Position numbers and translations under genes: made by a program. From Pseudomonadota bacterium (lineage in GTDB: Bacteria > Bdellovibrionota > UBA1018 > CAIMNF01): a stretch of DNA of 64,000 nt. The notes beneath the pieces were generated by a model. That model did not search any database. It was not told the origin of the DNA and saw only the letters and a program-made list of their open reading frames with translations. The stretch lies in the NCBI GenBank assembly GCA_027491115.1, contig JAIXWV010000030.1, positions 62,001-126,000 of the forward strand, given 5' to 3'. How positions within the stretch are numbered: the first letter of the stretch is position 1; each line of letters starts with the position of its first letter. Positions 7,938 to 17,161 of the stretch are shown in pieces.

Positions 7938-8933
7938 ATGTCACAACAAATGAATATTCAACAGCTTACGGAAGTGATCCGCGACAAGAGTCGTTTCGTC
8001 GATACCTTGTTCGGAGAAGTCGGAAAAGTGGTCGTCGGACAGTCCGCACTGGTCGAGAAACTGGTGCTCGCCCTCCTGTGTGACGGACATGTTTTGCTCG
8101 AAGGTCTTCCGGGTCTTGCAAAAACCCTGACCGTGAAGACCCTTGCCCAGTCGATCAACGCGCGATTCAATCGAATCCAGTTCACACCCGATCTCCTTCC
8201 ATCGGACCTGATCGGGACGATGATCTTCAACCAGAAAACCCATGAGTTTTTCCCAAAAAAAGGGCCGATCTTCACGAACATCGTTCTGGCTGACGAGATC
8301 AATCGGGCACCAGCAAAGGTGCAAAGCGCCCTTCTCGAGGCCATGGGCGAACACCAGGTCACGATCGGAGAAACGACCTTCCCTCTCGAAGACCCGTTCA
8401 TCGTTCTCGCAACACAGAATCCCATAGAACAGGAGGGAACCTACCCGCTCCCCGAGGCACAGCTCGACCGGTTCCTCTTTAAGGTCAAGGTGAGCTATCC
8501 CACGCTTGCAGAAGAAAAAGTCATGATGAACCGCATGACGGCCAATGATCTGCCTGTCGCGAGCCGTGTTTGCGATCCCGAAACGATTCTCGAAGCTCGC
8601 CGACTCTGCAACGACATCTACATGGACGAGAAGGTAAAAGACTACATCCTCAACATCATCTTCGCATCCCGCTTTCCTGAGAAACACGGTCTCGCCGAAC
8701 TCAAACCATTCATCAGCTCCGGGGGTTCGCCACGTGCCACATTGGCTCTCACCCGGGGAGCCCGCGCCAACGCCTTCATCAACCACAGGGGATACGCCAC
8801 CCCGGAAGATGTGAAGTCTGTTGCGTATGACATTCTTCGACATCGCATTCTCCTGACCTATGAGGCCGAGGCCGAGAACGTCAGCTCCGATCAAATTGTC
8901 CGCAAGATCCTGGACCGAATCGAAGTTCCATGA
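7938..8933 (+). CDS. MoxR-family AAA+ ATPase
   Basis: AAA+ chaperone that acts with von Willebrand A (VWA) proteins, probably to mature or protect envelope proteins. Walker A is GLPGLAKT (56-63), Walker B VLADEINRA (116-124, Asp119/Glu120), and sensor-1 is in ATQNPIEQEGTYPLPEAQLDRF. The 331 aa length is typical. A GGGAGG ribosome-binding sequence lies about 12 nt upstream and can pair with CCTCC just before it. It is the first gene of a Bat-type operon; its stop overlaps the DUF58 start (ATGA). Confidence 0.95.
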   Translation: MSQQMNIQQLTEVIRDKSRFVDTLFGEVGKVVVGQSALVEKLVLALLCDGHVLLEGLPGLAKTLTVKTLAQSINARFNRIQFTPDLLPSDLIGTMIFNQKTHEFFPKKGPIFTNIVLADEINRAPAKVQSALLEAMGEHQVTIGETTFPLEDPFIVLATQNPIEQEGTYPLPEAQLDRFLFKVKVSYPTLAEEKVMMNRMTANDLPVASRVCDPETILEARRLCNDIYMDEKVKDYILNIIFASRFPEKHGLAELKPFISSGGSPRATLALTRGARANAFINHRGYATPEDVKSVAYDILRHRILLTYEAEAENVSSDQIVRKILDRIEVP

Positions 8934-9802
8934 ACGAAAATCTCCTGAAGAAGGTCAAACGCATCGAGATCGCAACGAAGCGGATGATGGATGACATCAT
9001 GACCGGAGGGTACAAATCACACTTCAAGGGACAGGGAGTCCAGTTTTCCGAGCACCGCCAGTACATGCCGGGGGATGACATTCGACACCTCGACTGGAAA
9101 GTAAGCGCCAGAAGTCGCGAGCCTCTGGTGAAGCTCTATGAAGAGGAGCGCGAACTCAACGTTTTCATCATTGCTGATCTCTCGGCCTCACTCGATTTCG
9201 GTTCCCTCAAAAACACCAAGCGCGAAGCCCTGGCAGAGCTTGCAGCGATGATCGCCTACGCGGCATCCAACACGGGAGACAAGGTCGGGGTCCTCTTGGT
9301 CACCGACAGAGTGGAGAAGATCATCGAGCTGAAGAAGGGCAGGAACCATGTTCTGAGAATCATCCGGGATCTCCTGACCCACCCCACCCGGCCCGGTGGA
9401 ACCGCACTCCGTAGGGCGCTGGAAGAGACCCGTCGCCTGATGAAACACTCCGGGATTGTTTTCGTGTTGAGTGATTTCAAAGCAGAAGGATTCGAGATTC
9501 CCGTACGTCAGCTGTCACGCAAGCACGACGTGGTCGCCATCAGGATCGAAGATGACGCCGAGATCCGGATCAATGCCACCGGCCGCTTTCCGGTACTCGA
9601 CCCGGAAACCGGGCGCATGTTCGACCTCGACACTCGCTCCAAAATCGTGAATGAGAGCCTGAGGCTTTCAAACGAGGCATTCGACCTGAAAACCAAGACT
9701 CTTTTCAAACAAGCCGGGGTGGAAACCCTCCCCATTCAAACCCGAGAGGACCATGCGGAACGATTGCTCCAGTTTCTCAAGCGTCGCAAGCAGAAACGCT
9801 AA
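8930..9802 (+). CDS. DUF58 VWA-like protein, MoxR partner
   Basis: Soluble protein of the DUF58 family, regularly encoded directly after moxR. The family signature RQYMPGDDIRHLDWKVSARS (residues about 43-62) is intact, followed by a VWA-like fold with the metal-site sequence ADLSASLDFGS (about 81-91). Start and moxR stop share ATGA (8930-8933), showing translational coupling. Its end overlaps the next gene by 50 nt. Its role in Bat systems is not firmly known; it probably links MoxR activity to the membrane VWA proteins encoded downstream. Confidence 0.93.
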   Translation: MNENLLKKVKRIEIATKRMMDDIMTGGYKSHFKGQGVQFSEHRQYMPGDDIRHLDWKVSARSREPLVKLYEEERELNVFIIADLSASLDFGSLKNTKREALAELAAMIAYAASNTGDKVGVLLVTDRVEKIIELKKGRNHVLRIIRDLLTHPTRPGGTALRRALEETRRLMKHSGIVFVLSDFKAEGFEIPVRQLSRKHDVVAIRIEDDAEIRINATGRFPVLDPETGRMFDLDTRSKIVNESLRLSNEAFDLKTKTLFKQAGVETLPIQTREDHAERLLQFLKRRKQKR

Positions 9803-10757
9803 GTACCTCCTGAGTGTAGCGCTTTTGTTTCTCACATCGGGCCATGAGGTGGTGGCCGCGACGGAGACTCCGCGCCCGTTGCCGGAAGCTCCCGTGGCGG
9901 AGGTGAATCGCAATGCCAATGGCAATCAGTACCAGATCGGCGATCGAATCACGCTCGAAGCTCGGGTACCGGCTGGATTGCTTGAAACCGGCGACTCCAT
10001 TCAGATGTCGGAGGACGGCGGCAAGGAAAATCCACAGTGGTTGGTTGACCCCTACCCCGAGATCGTCCAAGGATCGGTTCGATTCGTGGTCGCCCCTGTT
10101 CAAACCGGGGATCTGGATCTGCCTAAACTCCAAATCATACGGGAGGGCCGTGGCCCTGTGGCCGTCACCGGCTTGTACCGGATCAACGTTACTGGTCCTT
10201 CTGCAGAACCCGGAAAAACCCCTGAGCTCTTTCCAGTGATAGAAGTTTCCCTCTCATGGGCCCATCGGATCTTGCTTTTGGTCCTTGTTTTGATGATGGG
10301 CGTGCTCGCCTACCTGATCTACCGCGCCCTCCGCAAGCGGAAGCCCGCTCAAACCATTGCACCCACTCCTGCAGCACCCCGGGAAACCCCCGACCAACTC
10401 GCGACCCGCAGGCTTGAAGCCCTTTTCAAGGAACATCCCTATTCCCTGATGGCGCTGAAGCCGGTTTGTTTTGGCTGCTCGGAGATCTTGAAAGACTTTT
10501 TTTCTGCCCGCTTTCAAGTGGATGCTTCGGAGTCCACCACGCGAGAGATGCTCTCCCTCTTGCGCGAATCCGGGGTCGATCGAGATTCCCTACGGGAAAT
10601 CGAAACCCTGTTTGCCAACCTCGACCTTGTCAAATTCACCCGAGAAGAGAACTTCAAGCACATGAATGAGGTGGATTATTCGTCCTTGCGGGAAGGAACC
10701 CTCCTGATCATCAGTCGTTGGCGAACAGTGATCGCACGGGGAGCAACAGAATCATGA
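9753..10757 (+). CDS. small BatD/DUF4381-like membrane protein
   Basis: 334 aa with an N-terminal signal peptide (hydrophobic about 17-30, ending near AA at 36), a periplasmic beta-rich domain (about 50-160), one membrane segment (about 171-192, ILLLVLVLMMGVLAYLIY) and a cytoplasmic helical tail. This architecture and its place between DUF58 and a VWA gene match the DUF4381 or short BatD-like proteins of Bat operons. The ATG at 9753 overlaps DUF58 by 50 nt, with GAGAGG just upstream. It is distinct from the full-length BatD at 13502, so the operon carries two proteins of this general design. Specific function unknown. Confidence 0.7.
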   Translation: MRNDCSSFSSVASRNAKYLLSVALLFLTSGHEVVAATETPRPLPEAPVAEVNRNANGNQYQIGDRITLEARVPAGLLETGDSIQMSEDGGKENPQWLVDPYPEIVQGSVRFVVAPVQTGDLDLPKLQIIREGRGPVAVTGLYRINVTGPSAEPGKTPELFPVIEVSLSWAHRILLLVLVLMMGVLAYLIYRALRKRKPAQTIAPTPAAPRETPDQLATRRLEALFKEHPYSLMALKPVCFGCSEILKDFFSARFQVDASESTTREMLSLLRESGVDRDSLREIETLFANLDLVKFTREENFKHMNEVDYSSLREGTLLIISRWRTVIARGATES

Positions 10758-11746
10758 GATTTGCTTACCCTTGGGTACTTCTCGCGTTGGTTCTGATTCC
10801 ATTTGCTTTCCGGTTATGGAAGCGCAAGCAATCACTCCCCCCAATCAGACTTCAGCTCTTTGGCTTCAACCCGCCTCGCTCCAGCCTGTTCTTGCCCGAC
10901 ACTGTGCAGACCGCGCTCAAGTCGATCGCTCTGGTCTTTTTACTGATTGCACTGGCCAGACCCCAAAGCATTTCCAAGACCCAGGAAAGAAAAGCGAACG
11001 GTGTGGACATCGTCATGGTGCTCGATGTTTCACTCAGCATGCTGATCCAAGACATGGGTGACGCTACCCGGATGGAGATCGCCAAGGAAACCTTCAAACA
11101 GTTCATCGAGGGCCGGACGAACGACCGAATCGGATTTGTCATGTTCAGTGGAGAACCGATCACCCTCGCTCCACCCACCCTCGATTACGGATTGTTGCTA
11201 TCGCAACTACGCACTGTGGAGCCTGGAGGAAACGGTCTCCGTGACGGCACCGCGATCGGAGACGGACTGGCTCTGGCCATCAATCGCTTGAAAAAATCTT
11301 CGGCAAAGAGCCGCATCGTGATTCTACTGACCGACGGAGACAACAACGTGGGCCGGATCGATCCGATTACAGCGGGAGAGCTGGCCCAAGGTTATGCGGT
11401 GAAGGTCTATTCGATTGCTATCGGCACCGAGGGAAGGGTCAAACAGCCACTCCCGGTGATCACTCCTCTCGGCAAGACCTTCCAACATGTCTGGGTAGAG
11501 AACCGACTCAACCCGACTCTTCTGGCACAAATATCTGAAAAGACGCAAGGCAAGTTCTACAGGGTTCAGGACGAGCAGGCCCTGATCGAGGTGTTCCGGG
11601 ATATTGACCGTCTCGAAAAGACCGAGATCACCACCAAGGACAAGCTCAACTACCATGAGGAGTTTCTCCCATGGGTGTATGCGGCCATCTTTTGTCTCTT
11701 AGCCGAGCGGATTCTCGCAGCTTTTTGGTGGAGGCAATGGGCATGA
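10754..11746 (+). CDS. batA: BatA-like VWA membrane protein
   Basis: A 330-aa protein with an N-terminal membrane helix (MRFAYPWVLLALVLIPFAF), a second helix before the VWA domain, the VWA domain itself (about residues 80-270) and a C-terminal helix. The metal-ion-dependent adhesion site DVSLS is intact, with LTDGDNN later in the domain. The start ATG 10754 overlaps the preceding stop (ATGA); an upstream in-frame TTG at 10718 is unlikely. Bat proteins are named for Bacteroides aerotolerance; the biochemical role is still debated, with envelope stress protection most likely. Confidence 0.9.
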   Translation: MRFAYPWVLLALVLIPFAFRLWKRKQSLPPIRLQLFGFNPPRSSLFLPDTVQTALKSIALVFLLIALARPQSISKTQERKANGVDIVMVLDVSLSMLIQDMGDATRMEIAKETFKQFIEGRTNDRIGFVMFSGEPITLAPPTLDYGLLLSQLRTVEPGGNGLRDGTAIGDGLALAINRLKKSSAKSRIVILLTDGDNNVGRIDPITAGELAQGYAVKVYSIAIGTEGRVKQPLPVITPLGKTFQHVWVENRLNPTLLAQISEKTQGKFYRVQDEQALIEVFRDIDRLEKTEITTKDKLNYHEEFLPWVYAAIFCLLAERILAAFWWRQWA

Positions 11747-13518
11747 GCTTCGGCAATCCTCGCGCATGGTTGATTTTGTTGCTCGGTCTCGTGATGTTCG
11801 GGATCGCGTACATGCAGATGACCGGACAGCAGAAGAAGCTCTCCCGCTGGATCGACCGTGGACTCTGGTCGAAGGTGATTCCTGATTTTTCGTGGAGCAC
11901 CTTTGTTCGTCGACAAACACTCCTTGCACTAGCACTACTTTTCGCGGGGATTGCACTCATGCGACCGCAATGGGGCGAGAAAGAAGAGCTGATCGACAGC
12001 AGGGGTATGGACATTGTTTTCCTGCTGGATCTCTCGAACAGTATTCTTGCGGAGGACACTCCACCGAGCAGACTGGATCGGGCACGCTCGTTCATCAAGA
12101 AAACTCTCGAGGGTCTTGCGGATGACCGTGTAGGCATCGTCGGGTTCGCAGGGAAGGCGGTTCTCGCGGTGCCATTGACCACCGATTTCGGATATGTGAC
12201 CGAAATGGTGGAGACTCTTGATCCGTCCATGATTGCCAGTCAAGGCACAGAAATCGCAAAGGCGATTGACTCAGGCATCAAAGCCTTCGAAAGAAGCGCC
12301 GAGGACACCCGGAAATCCTCGAAGGCTTTTGTTCTCGTGACGGATGGCGAGGACTTCGGCGAAGGAGCCGGTGTGGCTGCGACGAAAGTCCGTGAACTGG
12401 GTTCCGGATTCTTCGTCGTTGCGGTCGGCACCAAAGAAGGCGCCCCGGTCCCGGTCAGGGACCACTCCGGCGTTCTTCAAACCTACAAAAAGGACCGCGA
12501 CCAGAAAATCGTCTTGAGCCGTGTGAACAAAGACCTTCTCTCACAGATCGCGACTGAAGGCGGGGGCACCATGATCGATCTGGTGAATCCGGATGATGCC
12601 TCGTATGAACTGATTCGTGGTTTACGGGGACTCGGCCGGGACGCCACCCGTCAGCAGAGACAAGTCACCCGCATTGAGCGCTTTCACTATTTCCTCGCCC
12701 TTTCTGTGTTGTTTCTGGTGCTTCATCTTTTTTCCGGGTATCTCCCGACAGGGAGAAAGATCCTGGCGCTTGTGCTGCCCCTCCTCCTTCTTCCGTCGGG
12801 CGCTTCGGCACAAACCGTGAAAGGGTACCTCGAAGCCCGGAAGGCCGAGAAACTTTACTCGGATCGCGACTTTTCAGGCGCTGCCGATGTCTATGGTGGC
12901 GCAGTGAAGCTGGAGCCTGAGTCGGCCTCCCTCAAGTACAATCAGGCCACCGCGCTTTCCAATGCCGGAAAACACGAAGATTCTTTGCCGCTTTTCGGTG
13001 AAGTGACCAGGCAGTCCCTGGCAGAGGGGGACTACGCTTCGGCCGCCCGCGCCCTATACAACGAGGGGGTCACCCTGAATCAGTCCGGTAAAGCTCGCGA
13101 GTCGATGGATCGACTCACTAAGGCGATCGAGCTGGCCAAGATTCTCAAGGATGGAGAGATTGAGAAACGGGCCCGTCAGGCCCTGGTGAAATCCTCCGAA
13201 CAGAATCAACAGAACCAGAAGAATCAGAAACAGGACCAGCAAGACAAACAAGATAAGCAAGAAAAGAAGGAAAAACAGGATCAGCAGAAGCAGGACCAGG
13301 GCAAGGGAGAGGACCAGTCTAAGCCCGAGGATCAGGGTGAAGACAAACAGAAACCACGCCCCGAAGAAGGCAAGAAGCGCCAGTTTAGGAGCGGAACCCT
13401 CTCCAAGGATGTTGCCGAAAGCATCATGAACGATCTTTCGGATCGCGAGAAGCAACTTCATCAGAATCGACTCAAAGAAAAAAAAGGCAGGGAGATGGAA
13501 AATGAGAAGGATTGGTAA
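11743..13518 (+). CDS. BatB-BatC fusion: VWA domain plus TPR and a Q/K/D-rich tail
   Basis: 591 aa combining what is often two genes. The first half is BatB-like: membrane helix (WLILLLGLVMFGIAYM), VWA domain with the metal site DLSNS (residues about 93-97), and a closing helix near 330-350. A second hydrophobic segment ending ASA follows, then tetratricopeptide-like repeats (about 370-475) as in BatC. A low-complexity tail comes next (nt about 13195-13390). Start ATG 11743 overlaps the batA stop (ATGA), with GGTGGAGG 8 nt upstream; ATG 11737 is the alternative. The end overlaps batD by 17 nt. Confidence 0.88.
   Translation: MSFGNPRAWLILLLGLVMFGIAYMQMTGQQKKLSRWIDRGLWSKVIPDFSWSTFVRRQTLLALALLFAGIALMRPQWGEKEELIDSRGMDIVFLLDLSNSILAEDTPPSRLDRARSFIKKTLEGLADDRVGIVGFAGKAVLAVPLTTDFGYVTEMVETLDPSMIASQGTEIAKAIDSGIKAFERSAEDTRKSSKAFVLVTDGEDFGEGAGVAATKVRELGSGFFVVAVGTKEGAPVPVRDHSGVLQTYKKDRDQKIVLSRVNKDLLSQIATEGGGTMIDLVNPDDASYELIRGLRGLGRDATRQQRQVTRIERFHYFLALSVLFLVLHLFSGYLPTGRKILALVLPLLLLPSGASAQTVKGYLEARKAEKLYSDRDFSGAADVYGGAVKLEPESASLKYNQATALSNAGKHEDSLPLFGEVTRQSLAEGDYASAARALYNEGVTLNQSGKARESMDRLTKAIELAKILKDGEIEKRARQALVKSSEQNQQNQKNQKQDQQDKQDKQEKKEKQDQQKQDQGKGEDQSKPEDQGEDKQKPRPEEGKKRQFRSGTLSKDVAESIMNDLSDREKQLHQNRLKEKKGREMENEKDW
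13195..13390 (+). repeat. low-complexity Q/K/D/E-rich coding tract
   Basis: An A- and G-rich stretch encoding runs such as QNQQNQKNQKQDQQDKQDK in the C-terminal part of the BatB-BatC fusion. Composition differs sharply from flanking DNA because almost every codon is CAG/AAG/GAC/GAG-like. Such tails are disordered and common after BatC TPR repeats; the repeat units are imperfect, so slippage is possible but no clean tandem unit is present. Confidence 0.8.
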
Positions 13519-15355
13519 GGTACTCAGGTCCGCACTCATCTTGTTTTGCATTCATGCGGGATCGGCCCTCGCCGGAATCCAGGCATCGGTGGATCGTCAA
13601 GAGGTTCCACAGGACGAATCAGTCTCCCTGAAAATCACTCGGACCGGGGACAGTGATCGGCCACTGAATCCCAGGTTTGAAGCGCCCGACTTCGAGATCG
13701 TTAATCAGTTTCAGAACTCCCAGTTCTCGTCAGTCTACATCAACGGCAAGTTCGAGAACCGCTCCGAGGAAAGCGTGACCTTCATCTTGCGTCCACTCAA
13801 GGTCGGTGCACTTCGAATTCGAAACATTTCCAATAGTGGCGAGAAAGCCTCTGACATCACGGTTCAGGTGGTTCAAGAACAGCTCAATCGAAAGCAAGTT
13901 TCCGGAGACGGCGGAGGACTCAAAGGTGATGCCAAAAATTTTTTCGTGCGAGGAGAGGTGAACACCTCCCGCGTGTACAAGGGCGAGCAGGTGATTGTGA
14001 GTTTTTTTCTCTACCGGAGAACCCGTGCGCAGGTTCGTGATGTACTCCAGTATCCTTCGTTCCAGGGGTTCATTCGTGAGGACCTCGAAATGCCGATCCT
14101 TTCAAACCGCCCCGACTTCGAGGCGGTGAGCCTCGGCGGTGTTCCGATGGAGCGAGCCCTATTGGCCCGCTATGCCATTTACCCAATCAAGGAGGGCAAG
14201 CTTAAGGTCGACGGATTCGCAGTCAAGGTGGACTACGTGCCGAAGAACCCGGCTACGGACGAGATGCTCGAAGATCCCGTGTTCCAGTTCTTCACCCAGG
14301 TGACCCCGAGGAGCGGAAGCTCACGCAGTGACCCGATTTTGATCGACGTTCAGCCTCTTCCCGAGGATGGAAAAGGCCCCCTCTTCACGGGCGGCGTGGG
14401 CGACTTCGAGGTATCGGCACAGCTCGATTCGAACCGGATCCAGGCTCACTCCCCGCTGAACTTTAAGGTCTCTGTAAAGGGTAAAGGCAATACAAGCCTC
14501 GTGGAATTCCCCAAGGTGAATTGGCCCAAGGGTTTGCGATTGTACGAATCACAAGGGAAGTCGAAATCACTCGGACAGGGGCTCTCCGAAAAGGTCTTCG
14601 AGGTGGTGGTCATTCCGGAGGTCGCCGGGGCCACGGAGATCCCTCCGGTCGAATTCGAGTTCTTCAGTCCCGAAAGCCGCACCTATGTGAGACGAAAGAC
14701 CGCGGCGATCCCGATTCAGGTTGCTCCGGGCGATCCCTCCCAAGCACCCGTTGTGCAACGGTCCGGAGGAGAGGCCTCCGAGCGTGTCGATCCGGTTTCG
14801 GCGTCCGGGAGTCCGGGTTACGGCACCATCCGGGAGCGTGACAAGTCCTCCGAAGGCTTCGGGGGGCAACCCTGGTGGCGCTTGGTCGCCTGGGCCGGCC
14901 TTTTGATGTTTTTCTTCTTCGCTGGGATGGTGGTCTGGGATCAGACAAAAAAACGATCGCTCGCAAGGCTCGAGGTCTTGAAGAGGAAGCAGAGTGCTGA
15001 TCGACTCTGGTCGGACCTTTCCGATGCGGCTCTGAAAGCCGTCACACCGCAAGATACCGGCAAGGTGCTCGAGCAACTCAAGGAAGAAGTATATAAGTCC
15101 TTAGATGAAGGGTTCGGGCTGAGCTCGCGCGCCCTGCCAAAACGTGAGCTAGCCAGGATCTTGACAGAGCAGCACGCTTTTCGAAACGAAGACTGGCAGA
15201 CGCTCGACACTCTGTTTGACACTGCGGAACGCGTCCGGTTCTCGTCGCAAACCGGTGACCCCGGAATCTCGGGGGAGCGTGTCAAGGACCTGGTCGATTC
15301 CGTCAGGAAGATTTGCTCGGGAATTCCGCGCAAATCGATGGAAATACAAGCCTAA
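13502..15355 (+). CDS. batD: BatD-family membrane protein
   Basis: 617 aa with a signal peptide (about 1-24, ALILFCIHAGSALA), a long periplasmic region of repeated beta-sandwich (Ig-like) domains, a membrane helix around residues 458-480 (WAGLLMFFFFAGMVVW) and a cytoplasmic helical tail. The N-terminal region (QASVDRQEVPQDESVSLKI) is the standard BatD opening. It is the last gene of the moxR-DUF58-BatA-BatB/C-BatD operon and overlaps the previous gene by 17 nt. It probably recruits client proteins on the periplasmic side for the MoxR/VWA machinery; that role is inferred. Confidence 0.9.
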   Translation: MRRIGKVLRSALILFCIHAGSALAGIQASVDRQEVPQDESVSLKITRTGDSDRPLNPRFEAPDFEIVNQFQNSQFSSVYINGKFENRSEESVTFILRPLKVGALRIRNISNSGEKASDITVQVVQEQLNRKQVSGDGGGLKGDAKNFFVRGEVNTSRVYKGEQVIVSFFLYRRTRAQVRDVLQYPSFQGFIREDLEMPILSNRPDFEAVSLGGVPMERALLARYAIYPIKEGKLKVDGFAVKVDYVPKNPATDEMLEDPVFQFFTQVTPRSGSSRSDPILIDVQPLPEDGKGPLFTGGVGDFEVSAQLDSNRIQAHSPLNFKVSVKGKGNTSLVEFPKVNWPKGLRLYESQGKSKSLGQGLSEKVFEVVVIPEVAGATEIPPVEFEFFSPESRTYVRRKTAAIPIQVAPGDPSQAPVVQRSGGEASERVDPVSASGSPGYGTIRERDKSSEGFGGQPWWRLVAWAGLLMFFFFAGMVVWDQTKKRSLARLEVLKRKQSADRLWSDLSDAALKAVTPQDTGKVLEQLKEEVYKSLDEGFGLSSRALPKRELARILTEQHAFRNEDWQTLDTLFDTAERVRFSSQTGDPGISGERVKDLVDSVRKICSGIPRKSMEIQA

Positions 15356-15367
15356 TTTCTCTATAAT
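15339..15367 (+). promoter_or_regulatory. promoter of the etfBA operon
   Basis: A perfect -10 TATAAT (15362-15367) is preceded at 17 bp by TGGAAA (15339-15344), a 4/6 match to TTGACA, inside the end of batD. Start of transcription is expected near 15374. The short leader contains GCGAAAT-TGT-ATTTCCGC, an imperfect hairpin just before the ribosome-binding site of etfB. Confidence 0.6.
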
Positions 15368-15412
15368 CGGGCTAAAGCGAAATTGTATTTCCGCTCCTGA
15401 AAGGACAACACC

Positions 15413-16186
15413 ATGAATCTCTATGTGTGCATCAAACAGGTTCCCGATACGGAAACCAAAATCAAGGTCAATGGCGACGGAAGTGGAATCGACACTGCCG
15501 GCATCAAGTGGATCATGTCATCTTATGACGAGTTCGGAGTCGAAGAGGCGCTTCGCCTGAAAGAAAAAACTCCAGGTGCTACCGTTACAGTAGTTTCCGC
15601 GGGACCGGATCGCGTGATTGAAACCCTCCGCACCGCACTGGCCATGGGTGCTGACAATGCGATTCATGTCGAGCTTCCGGAAACTGCAGACAGTGCGATG
15701 ACCGCAAAAGCCATCGCCGGCACCCTCAAGAAAGAAGCCAAAGTCGATCTTGTTTTCTTCGGCAAAGAAGCTCTCGACGTTGGGGCATCGCAAGTTCCAC
15801 AGCTCGTCGCAGCCCATCTCGGCATCCCCGCCGTGACCGTCGTTTGCGGAATCGAGTACTCTGGAAGCACCCTCAAGTGCAAGCGCGAGATCGAAGGCGG
15901 GTCTTTCGAGATGGTTGAAGTCGCTGCTCCTGTGGTGATCGCAGGCAGCAAGGGACTGAACGAACCCCGTTATGCCACGCTCCCGAACATCATGAAGGCC
16001 AAGAAGAAAGAAGTGAAAGCCGTAAAGCTTGCAGACATCGGCGTTTCCACTTCTGACCAGAGAATCAAAATGAAGAACCTCCAGCTGCCTCCTCCGAAGC
16101 AGGCCGGAAAGAAAATCGACGGGGATGCCGGAGCCCAGGCGCACCAGCTGGCTCAAGCCCTCCACAATGAAGCGAAGGTGATCTAA
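15413..16186 (+). CDS. etfB: electron transfer flavoprotein beta subunit
   Basis: Forms with EtfA the heterodimer that accepts electrons from acyl-CoA dehydrogenases. The sequence starts MNLYVCIKQVPDTETKIKV, and GKEALDVGASQVPQLVA (residues about 119-135) is the EtfB nucleotide-binding region. A 257-aa length is normal. GAAAGGA lies about 8 nt before the ATG. etfA follows after 3 nt and then an Fe-S oxidoreductase gene, so the operon supplies a complete electron route from fatty- or amino-acid oxidation to quinone. Confidence 0.97.
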   Translation: MNLYVCIKQVPDTETKIKVNGDGSGIDTAGIKWIMSSYDEFGVEEALRLKEKTPGATVTVVSAGPDRVIETLRTALAMGADNAIHVELPETADSAMTAKAIAGTLKKEAKVDLVFFGKEALDVGASQVPQLVAAHLGIPAVTVVCGIEYSGSTLKCKREIEGGSFEMVEVAAPVVIAGSKGLNEPRYATLPNIMKAKKKEVKAVKLADIGVSTSDQRIKMKNLQLPPPKQAGKKIDGDAGAQAHQLAQALHNEAKVI

Positions 16187-16189
16187 ATC

Positions 16190-17155
16190 ATGGCAAAAGT
16201 ACTTGTATTCATCGAACAACGCGAAGGTAAAGCAAAGAAAGCCAGCTACGAGCTCGTTGCCGCTTCCGCGGCTGCGGGGAATGAAACCCACGCCGTCATC
16301 ATCGGAGACTCGGTCTCGGGTCTGGCGAACGAATCCGCTCAGTTTGGCGCGAACAAGGTTCATCTGGTACAGGATGCAGCTCTGAAGCTGTACACCGCCG
16401 AGTCCTACTCTCGTGCATTGGTGGCGGCTATCAAAACCGTGAACCCGGAAATCGTGCTCGCAGCCCACACCCCGATGGCCAAAGAGTTCATGCCGTTCGT
16501 TTCCGTGATGGCGGATGCGGCTCTTGCCACGGACTGCACCGCTCTCACCTTCAATGGCGGAAAGCTCGCCCTGAAACGTCCCGTGTATTCCGGAAAGGCG
16601 TCGGCTGAAGTGGAGTTCACCGGTGCCGGAATGCAAATGGCAACGATCCGCCCGAACTCGATCGGTCTTCCAAAGCCGGACACCTCGAAGACGGCCGACC
16701 CGGCTTCGATCAGCGTGGATCTTTCCGGTCTCAAGACGAAGATCCTCGAAGTGGTGAAGGGCAATTCCGCCCGCCCTGACGTGACTGAAGCTGCGATCGT
16801 CGTTTCCGGTGGACGCTCTCTCAAGAACGCCGAGAACTTCAAGATTCTCGAAGACCTCGCTGACACCGTCGGTGCCGCGGTCGGTGCATCCCGTGCCGCC
16901 GTCGATGCCGGATATCGTCCACATCGCGATCAAGTCGGACAAACCGGTAAAGTGGTTTCTCCGTCTTGCTACATCGCATGCGGAATCAGCGGCGCCATCC
17001 AGCACCTTGCCGGAATGCGCAGCTCGAAGGTGATTGTCGCGATCAACTCCGACCCTCAAGCACCGATCTTCCAGATCGCCGACTACGGCATCGTGGGCGA
17101 TCTGTTCCAAGTGGTCCCCGCTCTCACGACCGAATTCAAGAAAATCAAGGAGTAA
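16190..17155 (+). CDS. etfA: electron transfer flavoprotein alpha subunit
   Basis: FAD-carrying subunit of ETF. The C-terminal FAD domain has VVSGGRSLKNAENFKILEDLA (residues about 205-225), then GASRAAVDAGYRPHRDQVGQTGKVVSPSCYIACGISGAIQHLAGM, the classical EtfA signature. The N-terminal domain starts MAKVLVFIEQREGKAKKASYELVAAS. 321 aa is normal. It sits 3 nt after etfB and 6 nt before the oxidoreductase gene. AAATC-type spacing leaves little ribosome-binding sequence, suggesting coupling. Confidence 0.97.
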   Translation: MAKVLVFIEQREGKAKKASYELVAASAAAGNETHAVIIGDSVSGLANESAQFGANKVHLVQDAALKLYTAESYSRALVAAIKTVNPEIVLAAHTPMAKEFMPFVSVMADAALATDCTALTFNGGKLALKRPVYSGKASAEVEFTGAGMQMATIRPNSIGLPKPDTSKTADPASISVDLSGLKTKILEVVKGNSARPDVTEAAIVVSGGRSLKNAENFKILEDLADTVGAAVGASRAAVDAGYRPHRDQVGQTGKVVSPSCYIACGISGAIQHLAGMRSSKVIVAINSDPQAPIFQIADYGIVGDLFQVVPALTTEFKKIKE

Positions 17156-17161
17156 CAAGGA

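Noticed and set aside
13195-13390. Tandem repeat or CRISPR-like array
   Set aside because: Repetition comes from a Q/K/D-rich protein tail; there are no constant repeats with unique spacers.
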